10,133 nt of DNA from an uncultured Gammaproteobacteria bacterium (GTDB taxonomy: Bacteria > Pseudomonadota > Gammaproteobacteria > Pseudomonadales > Azotimanducaceae_A): NCBI GenBank assembly GCA_913049565.1, contig CAJWZG010000085.1, positions 1-10,133 on the forward strand, in the 5' to 3' direction. Of this stretch, positions 1-5,479 are shown one piece after another. The notes beneath the pieces were generated by a model. That model searched no databases. It worked only from the letters and a program-made list of their open reading frames with translations, and was not told where the DNA came from. The first letter of the stretch is position 1. Each line of letters starts with the position of its first letter. A program made the translations under genes and the position numbers.

Positions 1-39
1 GCTGACCTCTGTCCAATCCGTAGAGATTACGTCGGGTGG

Positions 40-498
40 TCACAGGTTGCTTCTCCGGATCCCTAAAACATAGGCTCGATCAATGATTTCTGAGGCGGTG
101 AAAAAGAAAGCAATCTCACGCGCTGCAGATTCAGGGCTGTCTGAACCGTGGACAGCGTTCGCGTCAATGGACTCCGCAAAGTCCGCACGAATTGTACCTG
201 GATCGGCTTCCTTTGGATTCGTCGCGCCCATCAATCGGCGGTTTGTGGCGATTGCATCTTCACCTTCTAGCACCTGCACCATGACAGGCCCTGAGCGCAT
301 GTAGTCACACAGATCTTCGAAAAAAGGACGACCGTCGTGTTCGGCATAGAAACCAGCCGCTTGCTCGTCGCTGAGCTGAAGCATCTTTGAAGCCACAATC
401 CTCAGTCCGCCCTTTTCGAAACGCGAGTAAATCTCACCAATCAAGTTTCGGGCAACCGCATCCGGCTTAACAATTGAAAAAGTTCGCTCCATTCCCAT
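40..498 (-). CDS. ndk: Nucleoside diphosphate kinase
   Basis: Cytosolic enzyme that moves the gamma phosphate of ATP to other (d)NDPs through a phosphohistidine intermediate, balancing NTP and dNTP pools. The 152-residue product opens with the family pattern [12 protein letters not shown] (residues 4-15) and contains [11 protein letters not shown] (50-60), GATNP (91-95) and the active-site NAVHGSDS, whose His falls at residue 117, the same number as in E. coli Ndk. The start at 498 is chosen because GGAG (505-508) lies 6 nt upstream and the protein then lines up with E. coli MAIERTF; an upstream in-frame ATG at 504 would abut the Shine-Dalgarno. The C-terminus differs from the usual short CPRTR ending and runs about 9 residues longer ([16 protein letters not shown]). 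It follows iscS after a 194-nt leader. In Pseudomonas-like genomes rlmN comes next; an AGAGG-like motif at the window edge would fit its ribosome site, but no coding is visible. Confidence 0.97.
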   Translation of the reverse strand: MGMERTFSIVKPDAVARNLIGEIYSRFEKGGLRIVASKMLQLSDEQAAGFYAEHDGRPFFEDLCDYMRSGPVMVQVLEGEDAIATNRRLMGATNPKEADPGTIRADFAESIDANAVHGSDSPESAAREIAFFFTASEIIDRAYVLGIRRSNL

Positions 499-536
499 GA
501 CCATCTCCGTTGGGGACACGCTAACGCCCAAATCAA

Positions 537-561
537 CCCAGAATCGACCCTTTGTTCTGGG
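537..561 (-). other. Hairpin in the ndk leader
   Basis: A perfect 7-bp inverted repeat, CCCAGAA / TTCTGGG, with an 11-nt loop, sits about 40 nt upstream of the ndk start codon. A further TCTGGG lies directly next to it (563-568 region on the minus strand), so the central CCCAGA has two possible partners. No T-tract follows, so it is not a standard terminator. It may be an mRNA leader structure; the function is unknown. Confidence 0.4.
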
Positions 562-641
562 CCCCAGACGCTTTTGGGTGGAGCCTTACTTCATGGATTC
601 TTCTGGTTTCGAAAAAGAACGCTATGTATCTAATTTTTAAT

Positions 642-662
642 AAAAAACTCGGCATGATCGAG
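642..662 (-). terminator. Possible intrinsic terminator or leader attenuator after iscS
   Basis: On the minus strand CTCG (659-662) and CGAG (648-651) pair across a 7-nt loop and are followed by six T (642-647). Upstream AAAG can extend the stem to 8 bp by pairing with the first T residues (one G-T wobble). It could end iscS transcription. Because the candidate ndk promoter lies upstream of it, it would also sit at the very beginning of the ndk transcript, where it could act as an attenuator. The GC core is only 4 bp, so strength is uncertain. Confidence 0.4.
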
Positions 663-676
663 CTTTGAGGGCGCGT

Positions 677-704
677 ATTATACGCAGCACGACTACTGAC
701 GCAA
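677..704 (-). promoter_or_regulatory. Candidate sigma70 promoter for ndk
   Basis: Read on the minus strand, a perfect TATAAT (677-682) is preceded after 16 nt by TTGCGT (699-704), which matches only the TTG of the -35 consensus and overlaps the last codons of iscS. The bases after the -10 (ACGCGCCC) are GC-rich, as in discriminators of growth-rate or stringently controlled promoters. This would give ndk its own transcript with a leader of roughly 170 nt. The -10 also sits in a short palindrome (GCGTAT-T-ATACGC). It is a motif match only. Confidence 0.5.
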
Positions 705-1844
705 TCGGCCTAAAACATCGGCTAAATGAGTGGCTGCGGAGTCGATATCAGAGACCTGAGTATATCGACCAAAACTGAATCGTAACGACGCATCAGCGAG
801 TTCCCGAGACATCCCTATGCCCGTAAGCACATGAGACGGCTCGACACTTGCTGAATTGCAAGCTGAGCCCGTGGAAACGGCAATATTGTTCAACGCCAGC
901 AACAGCGTTTCGCCATCAACTCCTCCAAAGGCCACATTGACAATATGCGGAATACTCTGGGTTATTGGCGAGTTGAGATGCGCCTCGGGTATCTGCTGCA
1001 AATGACTGACAAAGCGATCACGCAGCATGCCAATTCTCTGGGTCTCATCACTCAATTGTGCCTGCATCAGTTTCGCTGCAGCCGCCAACCCGACTATTTG
1101 ATGGGTTGGCAACGTCCCAGAACGCATACCCATTTCATGACCGCCCCCATGGATCTGCGCGTCAAGTGTTAGACCGTCTTGGCGTCGTACATAGAGAGCA
1201 CCGATCCCCTTGGGCCCGTATATTTTGTGACCCGACAGCGACAGCATGTCGACCCCAAGCACCTGAACATCCAATGGCACCTTGCCAAAACTCTGGGCGG
1301 CGTCGGTATGGCTGAGCACGCCCTGCTCACGACAAATGCTGGCGATACGGCCTAAGTCACTGATACTGCCCAGTTCGTTGTTCACCTGCATCAAAGACAC
1401 TGCCAGGGTATCGCCACGAATCGCTGAAGCGACGGCGTCAGGCGTAATGACACCGTCGCCGGTCGGTGTGAGGTAGGTGACAGTGAACCCTTGGGCCTCC
1501 ATCCAACCGCAGGTATCTAAAATCGCCTTGTGTTCGATGCCACTGGTAATCACATGCATTCGGCCTTGCTGCATACCGCGAGCCATCAGACCCTTCAACG
1601 CTAAATTGTCGGATTCTGTTGCGCCAGACGTAAAAACGATTTCTCGTGGGTCTGCATTCAGCATTTGTGCGAGTTCACCCCTAGCCGTTTCTACCGCGTC
1701 GTCCGCCTGCCACCCATAAACATGGCCGCGTGAAGCGGGGTTGGCAAAGGTTCCGCCCAGACATAAATGCTGGTGCATAACATCCGCCACAGCGGGGTCC
1801 GTTGGCGTGGAAGCAGCATAGTCTAAATAGATGGGATCACTCAT
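693..1844 (-). CDS. iscS: Cysteine desulfurase, IscS type, lacking the C-terminal IscU-docking tail
   Basis: PLP-dependent, cytosolic; converts cysteine to alanine and carries the sulfur as a persulfide for Fe-S clusters, tRNA thiolation and cofactors. The 383-residue product aligns almost end to end with E. coli IscS: PIYLDYAAS (4-12), DPREIVFTSGATESDNLA (65-82), His105 in GIEHKAIL, PLP Lys207 in SGHKIYGPKG, and catalytic Cys329 in STGSACNSAS (E. coli Lys206, Cys328). This pattern marks the IscS/NifS class rather than SufS. It stops at GRLRQ, whereas E. coli IscS continues about 22 residues with the tail used for IscU contact. The sequence after the stop does not encode that tail in any frame I checked, so a recent nonsense mutation is unlikely. 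iscR is missing upstream and iscU downstream. The ATG at 1844 matches the family start, but the Shine-Dalgarno is weak (GAG 11 nt upstream). Likely retained for tRNA thiolation (inference). Confidence 0.93.
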   Translation of the reverse strand: MSDPIYLDYAASTPTDPAVADVMHQHLCLGGTFANPASRGHVYGWQADDAVETARGELAQMLNADPREIVFTSGATESDNLALKGLMARGMQQGRMHVITSGIEHKAILDTCGWMEAQGFTVTYLTPTGDGVITPDAVASAIRGDTLAVSLMQVNNELGSISDLGRIASICREQGVLSHTDAAQSFGKVPLDVQVLGVDMLSLSGHKIYGPKGIGALYVRRQDGLTLDAQIHGGGHEMGMRSGTLPTHQIVGLAAAAKLMQAQLSDETQRIGMLRDRFVSHLQQIPEAHLNSPITQSIPHIVNVAFGGVDGETLLLALNNIAVSTGSACNSASVEPSHVLTGIGMSRELADASLRFSFGRYTQVSDIDSAATHLADVLGRLRQ

Positions 1845-1892
1845 CCAGTGCGATTCTCGACTTGGGCGTTGCGATATTTAGGGTTAGAAAAA

Positions 1893-1910
1893 CAAGGTAT
1901 TCGTGGCACT
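1893..1910 (-). repeat. Imperfect direct repeat, copy 2, downstream of the candidate iscS promoter
   Basis: On the minus strand this reads AGTGCCA, five bases, ACCTTG. It matches the copy at 1984-2000, which has AGTGCCA, four bases, ACCTTG, in the same orientation about 90 nt upstream. Thirteen outer bases are identical. It would lie in the 5' leader of the iscS transcript. It could be a regulator site or chance. Confidence 0.35.
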
Positions 1911-1936
1911 TAGGAGAGCCTTGCAGCAGTTTCCCT

Positions 1937-1963
1937 ATGGTAACCGCCAACAGATGCTGTCAA
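1937..1963 (-). promoter_or_regulatory. Candidate promoter for iscS
   Basis: A perfect TTGACA (1958-1963, minus strand) is followed after 15 nt by TACCAT (1937-1942, 4 of 6 consensus bases). The short spacer makes the match imperfect, and other -10 registers are poorer. It would start transcription about 90 nt upstream of iscS, separate from the trmJ-ParA transcript. I see no clear IscR-type operator. Two copies of an imperfect repeat bracket the site. Confidence 0.35.
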
Positions 1964-1983
1964 CAAATAAGTTGAGTTCGACG

Positions 1984-2000
1984 CAAGGTTACTTGGCACT
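1984..2000 (-). repeat. Imperfect direct repeat, copy 1, upstream of the candidate iscS promoter
   Basis: Same motif as 1893-1910 (AGTGCCA, four bases, ACCTTG on the minus strand), located between the ParA stop codon and the TTGACA box. This copy also contains a small palindrome, CAAG-GTTA-CTTG. The position on the other side of the promoter from copy 2 is what makes it worth recording. Confidence 0.35.
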
Positions 2001-2022
2001 ACGGGCCAGTATCCGCCGTGTG

Positions 2023-2763
2023 CTACGAAGATGCGGTGTGTCGACTGAAAGCTAATCGAACAACCCCGCCCAAACCTGCTCGCAGCGGTCCCTTGGCTTC
2101 TATTGGCGAGGCGGCCTGCCTAGCGCCTACCCAACCTAGAATTCTTTCCCAGGCTTCTAAATCTTTCAGCGCCTGATAATGCGGCATCTCGTGCAACCCT
2201 CGCCCAGTTTCAGCACTACGCGTGTAGTTCACCGAGTCTCGCAGTGTTGCCACGACTGGAATATCGAAATTCTCCAAAAATCGCTTAAGCCGCTTGCTTC
2301 CCCTGGTATTGGTCTTCACTCGGTTGGCGACAATACCAATACGCATTGACCCAGAGTCATTTTTCGAGCCTAGTAACAAGTCGGCAATGCAATGCGTCGC
2401 TGCATGGATATCGATATCTGAAGACATCACCGGCATCAAAATTCTATCGGCACCGCGTACCGCGGCTTCTAAACCGCGTCGATCCAACCCAGCCGGGGTA
2501 TCAAGAATCAGATCGGTCGTATCTGCTGGTGGGCTCAACTGAAAGCTTCGGGTCGCGGAAGCATCGCTACGAAAACCCTCGATGCCGGATATCTTGGGTA
2601 GATCTGCCGAACGCTGCGAAAGCCAACGCGTCGATGACCCTTGCGGGTCTAGATCTAGAATTGCTGGTGTTCCGCCTCGAGAGGCTAACGCCGCTGCCAA
2701 GTTAACAGCGATGGTCGTTTTGCCTGACCCGCCTTTACTGTTAATTATTACAATTTTCTTCAT
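2023..2763 (-). CDS. Orphan ParA/MinD-family ATPase
   Basis: Member of the deviant Walker-A ATPases that position DNA or protein cargo by ATP-dependent dimerisation on the nucleoid or membrane. The 246-residue form has the signature NSKGGSGKTT at residues 8-17 (both lysines present), Walker A' region ILDLDPQGSS (35-44), Walker B DLILDTPAGL (84-93), and the later family segments PVMSSDIDIHAA (111-122) and LRDSVNYTRSAETGRG (174-189). The last 28 residues are basic and hydrophobic (GPLRAGLGGVVRLAFSR) and look unlike the core; a membrane or DNA contact role is conceivable but unproven. No ParB or other partner is visible. It follows trmJ and takes the place where cysE and iscR are found in Pseudomonas. 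The start is uncertain: ATG at 2763 fits the usual family N-terminus but has only a distant AGGG. A TTG at 2835 has AAAGG 6 nt upstream and would add 24 residues. Confidence 0.85.
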   Translation of the reverse strand: MKKIVIINSKGGSGKTTIAVNLAAALASRGGTPAILDLDPQGSSTRWLSQRSADLPKISGIEGFRSDASATRSFQLSPPADTTDLILDTPAGLDRRGLEAAVRGADRILMPVMSSDIDIHAATHCIADLLLGSKNDSGSMRIGIVANRVKTNTRGSKRLKRFLENFDIPVVATLRDSVNYTRSAETGRGLHEMPHYQALKDLEAWERILGWVGARQAASPIEAKGPLRAGLGGVVRLAFSRHTASS

Positions 2764-2844
2764 TGCGCAAGTTGACCCTGAGATAGGCTGTTTTGCAAGC
2801 CCCTGCGGTTTTCCCTGCACCCACTCAGGCTGCAAAAAAAACCT

Positions 2845-3618
2845 TTAACGCATCTTTTGTTGCAACGATTTTAGTAAGCCACGCAAAATTTGAACTTCCG
2901 TTTCATCAAGTTGCGCTCGCATAAACAAGCGTCTGAGCCTCGCCACCGTATTTCCTGGGTTGTCGCGCTCAATAAATTGGCTTTGCACCATAAGCTGCTC
3001 CAAATGCTCTAAAACCCCGTCAACCTGTTGACCCGACGCTGGGTCTTTATCCCAGATTCGGCTGCCCTGGCCCGGCATTAGCGTTTGGTCTTGATCCGCA
3101 CCGGACGTAGTTTGAATCTGCACGTCTTCCAAGTGTTGAAAAATTTCATAACACACCACCTGCACCGCCATAGCCAGATTCAGCGATCCGTACTCCTTTG
3201 ATGAGGGAATTTGCAAATGCGTGTGACAACGCTGCAGTTCCTCATTCGACAACCCACTATCTTCGCGACCAAACAAAATAGCGATTTGCCCCTCAGTGGG
3301 TTGCTCTGTTAACGCCGCACCCAGATCTTTTGCCAATATCGCAGGCCAGGGAATCGCCCTCGCCCGCGTGCTGGTACCCACCACATAGTGACATCCCGCT
3401 ACGGCCGCTGACACATCGGCAACGACAGATGCCGAGTCGAGCACATCCATTGCGCCGGCAGCACGCCAATCTGCTTGCGGATCCGGGAACCGCGCTGGCT
3501 TAACCAACGTCAAATGATGCAGACCCATGGTCTTCATCGCTCGCGCAGCGCCTCCAATATTCCCAGGATGGCTGGGCTCCACCAAAACAATACGGATGCG
3601 ATCAAGAAGAGTGCTCAA
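2845..3618 (-). CDS. trmJ: tRNA (cytidine/uridine-2'-O-)-methyltransferase TrmJ
   Basis: SPOUT-superfamily enzyme that uses S-adenosylmethionine to 2'-O-methylate position 32 in the anticodon loop of several tRNAs. The 257-residue product follows E. coli TrmJ: RIRIVLVEPSHPGNIGGAARAMKTMGL (7-33) holds the conserved Asn20 and Arg26, then VVGTSTRAR (79-87), ILFGREDSGLSNEEL (114-128) and the knot motif SLNLAMAVQVVCYE (145-158). The C-terminal segment (HLEQ... LRRLFMRA... EVQILRGLL) also matches. It is about 11 residues longer than the E. coli protein, mostly in the linker around 165-200. The start codon is TTG, supported by AGGAG with a 7-nt spacer and by agreement with the E. coli N-terminus. 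It is divergent from suhB and probably cotranscribed with the ParA gene. Confidence 0.95.
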   Translation of the reverse strand: MSTLLDRIRIVLVEPSHPGNIGGAARAMKTMGLHHLTLVKPARFPDPQADWRAAGAMDVLDSASVVADVSAAVAGCHYVVGTSTRARAIPWPAILAKDLGAALTEQPTEGQIAILFGREDSGLSNEELQRCHTHLQIPSSKEYGSLNLAMAVQVVCYEIFQHLEDVQIQTTSGADQDQTLMPGQGSRIWDKDPASGQQVDGVLEHLEQLMVQSQFIERDNPGNTVARLRRLFMRAQLDETEVQILRGLLKSLQQKMR

Positions 3619-3625
3619 ATTTTTT

Positions 3626-3630
3626 CTCCT
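3626..3630 (-). promoter_or_regulatory. Ribosome binding site fixing the TTG start of trmJ
   Basis: The minus strand reads AGGAG, a seven-base A/T spacer, then TTG. No in-frame ATG lies nearby that would keep the conserved RIRIVLVE segment intact with a better signal, so this site decides the start. Confidence 0.75.
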
Positions 3631-3650
3631 ACGACAGGGCCGCTTCGGTC

Positions 3651-3656
3651 ATTGTA
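3651..3656 (-). promoter_or_regulatory. Candidate -10 box for trmJ
   Basis: TACAAT (5 of 6 consensus bases) on the minus strand, about 33 nt upstream of the trmJ start, leaving a leader of around 25 nt. I find no convincing -35 hexamer at the usual distance, so an activator may be needed or the call may be wrong. Confidence 0.35.
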
Positions 3657-3669
3657 TTGGGAGTAGCGC

Positions 3670-3698
3670 TTGGCTTAGCAGGCCCCACCCTTTAGCAT
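3670..3698 (+). promoter_or_regulatory. Candidate promoter for suhB with GC-rich discriminator
   Basis: TTGGCT (3670-3675) and TAGCAT (3693-3698) are separated by exactly 17 bp; each matches 4 of 6 consensus bases. The following GCGCCC is a GC-rich discriminator of the kind seen at growth-rate-controlled promoters. A start near 3705 would give a leader of about 22 nt before the suhB ATG. Confidence 0.45.
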
Positions 3699-3727
3699 GC
3701 GCCCTCCCTCGTCCGGACATCTCAGTT

Positions 3728-4504
3728 ATGCAACCCATGGCTAATATCGCGCTTCGCGCAGCCAGAAAAGCCGCCGATTATCTTGCAAGGAGCATGGACC
3801 GGCCAGATCAATTTGAGATTCAGGAAAAGCGCCGGAACGATTTTGTTTCCAATATCGACCGGATGGCTGAGTCGATTATCATCGAACAGATCCGGGAAAC
3901 CTACCCAAACCATCGTATTTTGGCCGAAGAATCAGGTGAGCGGGACGGTGACTCGGAATTCACTTGGGTGATCGACCCGCTGGACGGCACGCTGAACTTT
4001 CTTCAAGGCATCCCTCACTTCGCTGTCTCTATCGGCGTCATGAAAGGCCGCCATCACGAACACGGCGTCATTGTCGATCCCGTACGCGGCGAAGAATTTG
4101 TTGCCAGTCGAGGATCCGGCGCTCAGCTCAATGGTAAACGTATCCGCGTCACTAGCAGAGTCAAACTCGAGGATTGCGTGCTGGGTACCGGCATTCCACC
4201 GGGCAGCATGCAGCGGCTACCCGAGTACACCGAATCGCTAGCAACTCTCACCGGCACCTGCCGAGGCATTCGCCGAGCCGGCAGCGCGGCTTTGGATCTG
4301 GCCTATGTTGCAGCAGGTCGCATGGACGGCTTCTGGGAAATGGGCTTGAGTAAGTGGGATATCGCAGCCGGGATTGTGCTGGTTAGGGAAGCTGGCGGTT
4401 TTATCAGCGACTTGTCTGGCGGCGAGAAATTTTGGGACACCGGCGATATCGTCGCTGCCAACCCCAAGTGTTTCAAGAGTTTGGTACAGACCCTCAAAAG
4501 TTAG
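3728..4504 (+). CDS. suhB: Inositol-1-monophosphatase family protein SuhB
   Basis: Mg2+-dependent, Li+-sensitive phosphatase family that hydrolyses inositol monophosphate. In E. coli SuhB also joins the Nus factors in rRNA antitermination, which may be its main role. The 258-residue product matches E. coli SuhB from MQPMANIALRAARKA (E. coli MHPMLNIAVRAARKA). Metal ligands are visible: Glu67 in ILAEESGE, Asp83 and Asp86 in WVIDPLDGTLNF, and Asp211 in KWDIAAG; PHFAVSIGV (96-104), RRAGSAALDLAYVAAGRMDGF (182-202) and LVREAGG (218-224) are also family blocks. It ends about 9 residues earlier than in E. coli. The frame stays open upstream to 3527, but that stretch crosses trmJ and is not conserved, so ATG 3728 is chosen despite a weak Shine-Dalgarno (GGA 10 nt upstream). 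Divergent from trmJ and convergent with secF. Confidence 0.95.
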   Translation: MQPMANIALRAARKAADYLARSMDRPDQFEIQEKRRNDFVSNIDRMAESIIIEQIRETYPNHRILAEESGERDGDSEFTWVIDPLDGTLNFLQGIPHFAVSIGVMKGRHHEHGVIVDPVRGEEFVASRGSGAQLNGKRIRVTSRVKLEDCVLGTGIPPGSMQRLPEYTESLATLTGTCRGIRRAGSAALDLAYVAAGRMDGFWEMGLSKWDIAAGIVLVREAGGFISDLSGGEKFWDTGDIVAANPKCFKSLVQTLKS

Positions 4505-4505
4505 C

Positions 4506-4527
4506 GGTCGGGGCCCGGCCTTCGACC
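4506..4527. terminator. Possible bidirectional hairpin between suhB and secF
   Basis: In the 36-nt gap between the convergent suhB and secF ends, GGTCG (4506-4510) pairs with CGACC (4523-4527) around a GC-rich 12-nt loop. No good T-tract follows on either strand (TTT within GCGTTTAGC on plus, CTTTTG farther on minus). It is placed where a shared terminator would be expected, but is weak by sequence alone. Confidence 0.3.
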
Positions 4528-4540
4528 CCAGCGTTTAGCT

Positions 4541-5479
4541 CTATGGATAACTTCCGTCCTCATTACCGTCTTGTTCCGGTTCAGGAACGAGCAAGTCTTC
4601 CCGGGAAATGTTCATCACCAACAACACGTTGGCGGCCACATAGATAGACGAATAGGTGCCGATCACCACACCGATCGATAACGCCGTGGCAAAACCACGA
4701 ATCACCTCGCCGCCTGCAAACAGCAGTGCCAACAAGACAAACAATGTGGTTAACGAGGTAACCAAGGTACGCCCCAAGGTCTGGTTGAGCGCCTCATTAA
4801 TAATTTCCACGGACGTACCACGTCTCGCCCGCCGAAAGTTCTCTCGAATACGGTCGCTGACCACGATCGTGTCGTTCAAGGAGTAACCGATCACGGCCAG
4901 CAACGCCGCTAATACGGTGAGATCGAAAGTCCAGCGAAAGACCGAAAAGAAGCCCAATACGATAAGCACGTCGTGCGCCAACGCTACAACGGCGCCCACT
5001 GAGAACTGCTTGGTAAATCGGAACAAAATGTAAAGCATTACCACCAGCAACGCGGTTAGCAGCGCCAAACCTCCATCCTCGGCAAGCTCGTCGCCAACCG
5101 CTGGCCCAACGTAATTTGATTGCTGAAGCACAATGCCCGGGTACTGTTTTGTCAACGCGGCAAAAATCTCATCCCCTAGCCCGGCTTGCCCCGCCGCCCC
5201 GAGCGCTTGCTGCGGTGGAACACGAATCAGCAAGTCTTCGTCAGACCCGAACGTTTGTACTGTACCGTTGGTAAACCCACTGTCGACTAGATAGGACCGG
5301 ACAGTTTGCGGGTCTACCTTTTGGGACAACTTCACCTCGACCAGTGAGCCGCCGGTAAAATCTAATCCTAAATTGAGCCCTTGCACCGCAAGGGAACCCA
5401 GAGCCACAAGGAGCAAGGCGCCTGAAAGCATCATCGCGATAACGCGTTTGCCCATGAAGTCGATGCTGAATTCCCTCAT
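4541..5479 (-). CDS. secF: Protein translocase subunit SecF
   Basis: Inner-membrane partner of SecD. The SecDF-YajC complex assists SecYEG export by using the proton gradient to complete substrate release on the periplasmic side. The 312-residue product has TM1 (about 13-33), the signature GLDFTGGS (38-45), a periplasmic domain (about 46-130) with VGPAVGDELAEDGGLALL, then five TM segments between about 137 and 288. The conserved GYSLNDTIVVSDRIRENFR (198-216) is intact, as is the end of the bundle, IGTYSSIYVAANVL (273-286). The acidic C-terminal tail (PEPEQDGNEDGS) is not conserved. Its ATG overlaps the secD stop by 4 nt (ATGA), indicating translational coupling; a GGAG lies 11 nt upstream inside secD. 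Confidence 0.97.
   Translation of the reverse strand: MREFSIDFMGKRVIAMMLSGALLLVALGSLAVQGLNLGLDFTGGSLVEVKLSQKVDPQTVRSYLVDSGFTNGTVQTFGSDEDLLIRVPPQQALGAAGQAGLGDEIFAALTKQYPGIVLQQSNYVGPAVGDELAEDGGLALLTALLVVMLYILFRFTKQFSVGAVVALAHDVLIVLGFFSVFRWTFDLTVLAALLAVIGYSLNDTIVVSDRIRENFRRARRGTSVEIINEALNQTLGRTLVTSLTTLFVLLALLFAGGEVIRGFATALSIGVVIGTYSSIYVAANVLLVMNISREDLLVPEPEQDGNEDGSYP

Noticed and set aside
534..656. 40-codon minus-strand frame in the ndk leader
   Set aside because: Its ATG lies inside the terminator-like hairpin, there is no Shine-Dalgarno, and the protein resembles nothing I know. Mentioned only within the leader finding.
672..692. Possibility that iscS was shortened by a recent nonsense or frameshift mutation
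   Set aside because: The bases after the stop do not encode the LSPLWEMY-type tail in any frame and instead form a promoter-like element.
2346..2705. 119-codon plus-strand frame opposite the ParA gene
   Set aside because: It mirrors the conserved ParA coding sequence, including its Walker B and central regions. No recognisable product.
2764..2835. 24-residue N-terminal extension of the ParA protein from TTG 2835
   Set aside because: AAAGG is well spaced, but the extension is low in conserved character and ParA proteins usually begin a few residues before the KGG motif. Kept only as an alternative.
2829..2846. Run of eight T after the trmJ stop read as an intrinsic terminator
   Set aside because: No stable hairpin precedes the T-run on the minus strand. 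The AAAGG before it looks more like a ribosome site.
3527..3727. 67-residue N-terminal extension of SuhB in the same open frame
   Set aside because: It crosses the 5' part of trmJ on the other strand, has no family similarity, and the E. coli-like start MQPM lies at 3728.
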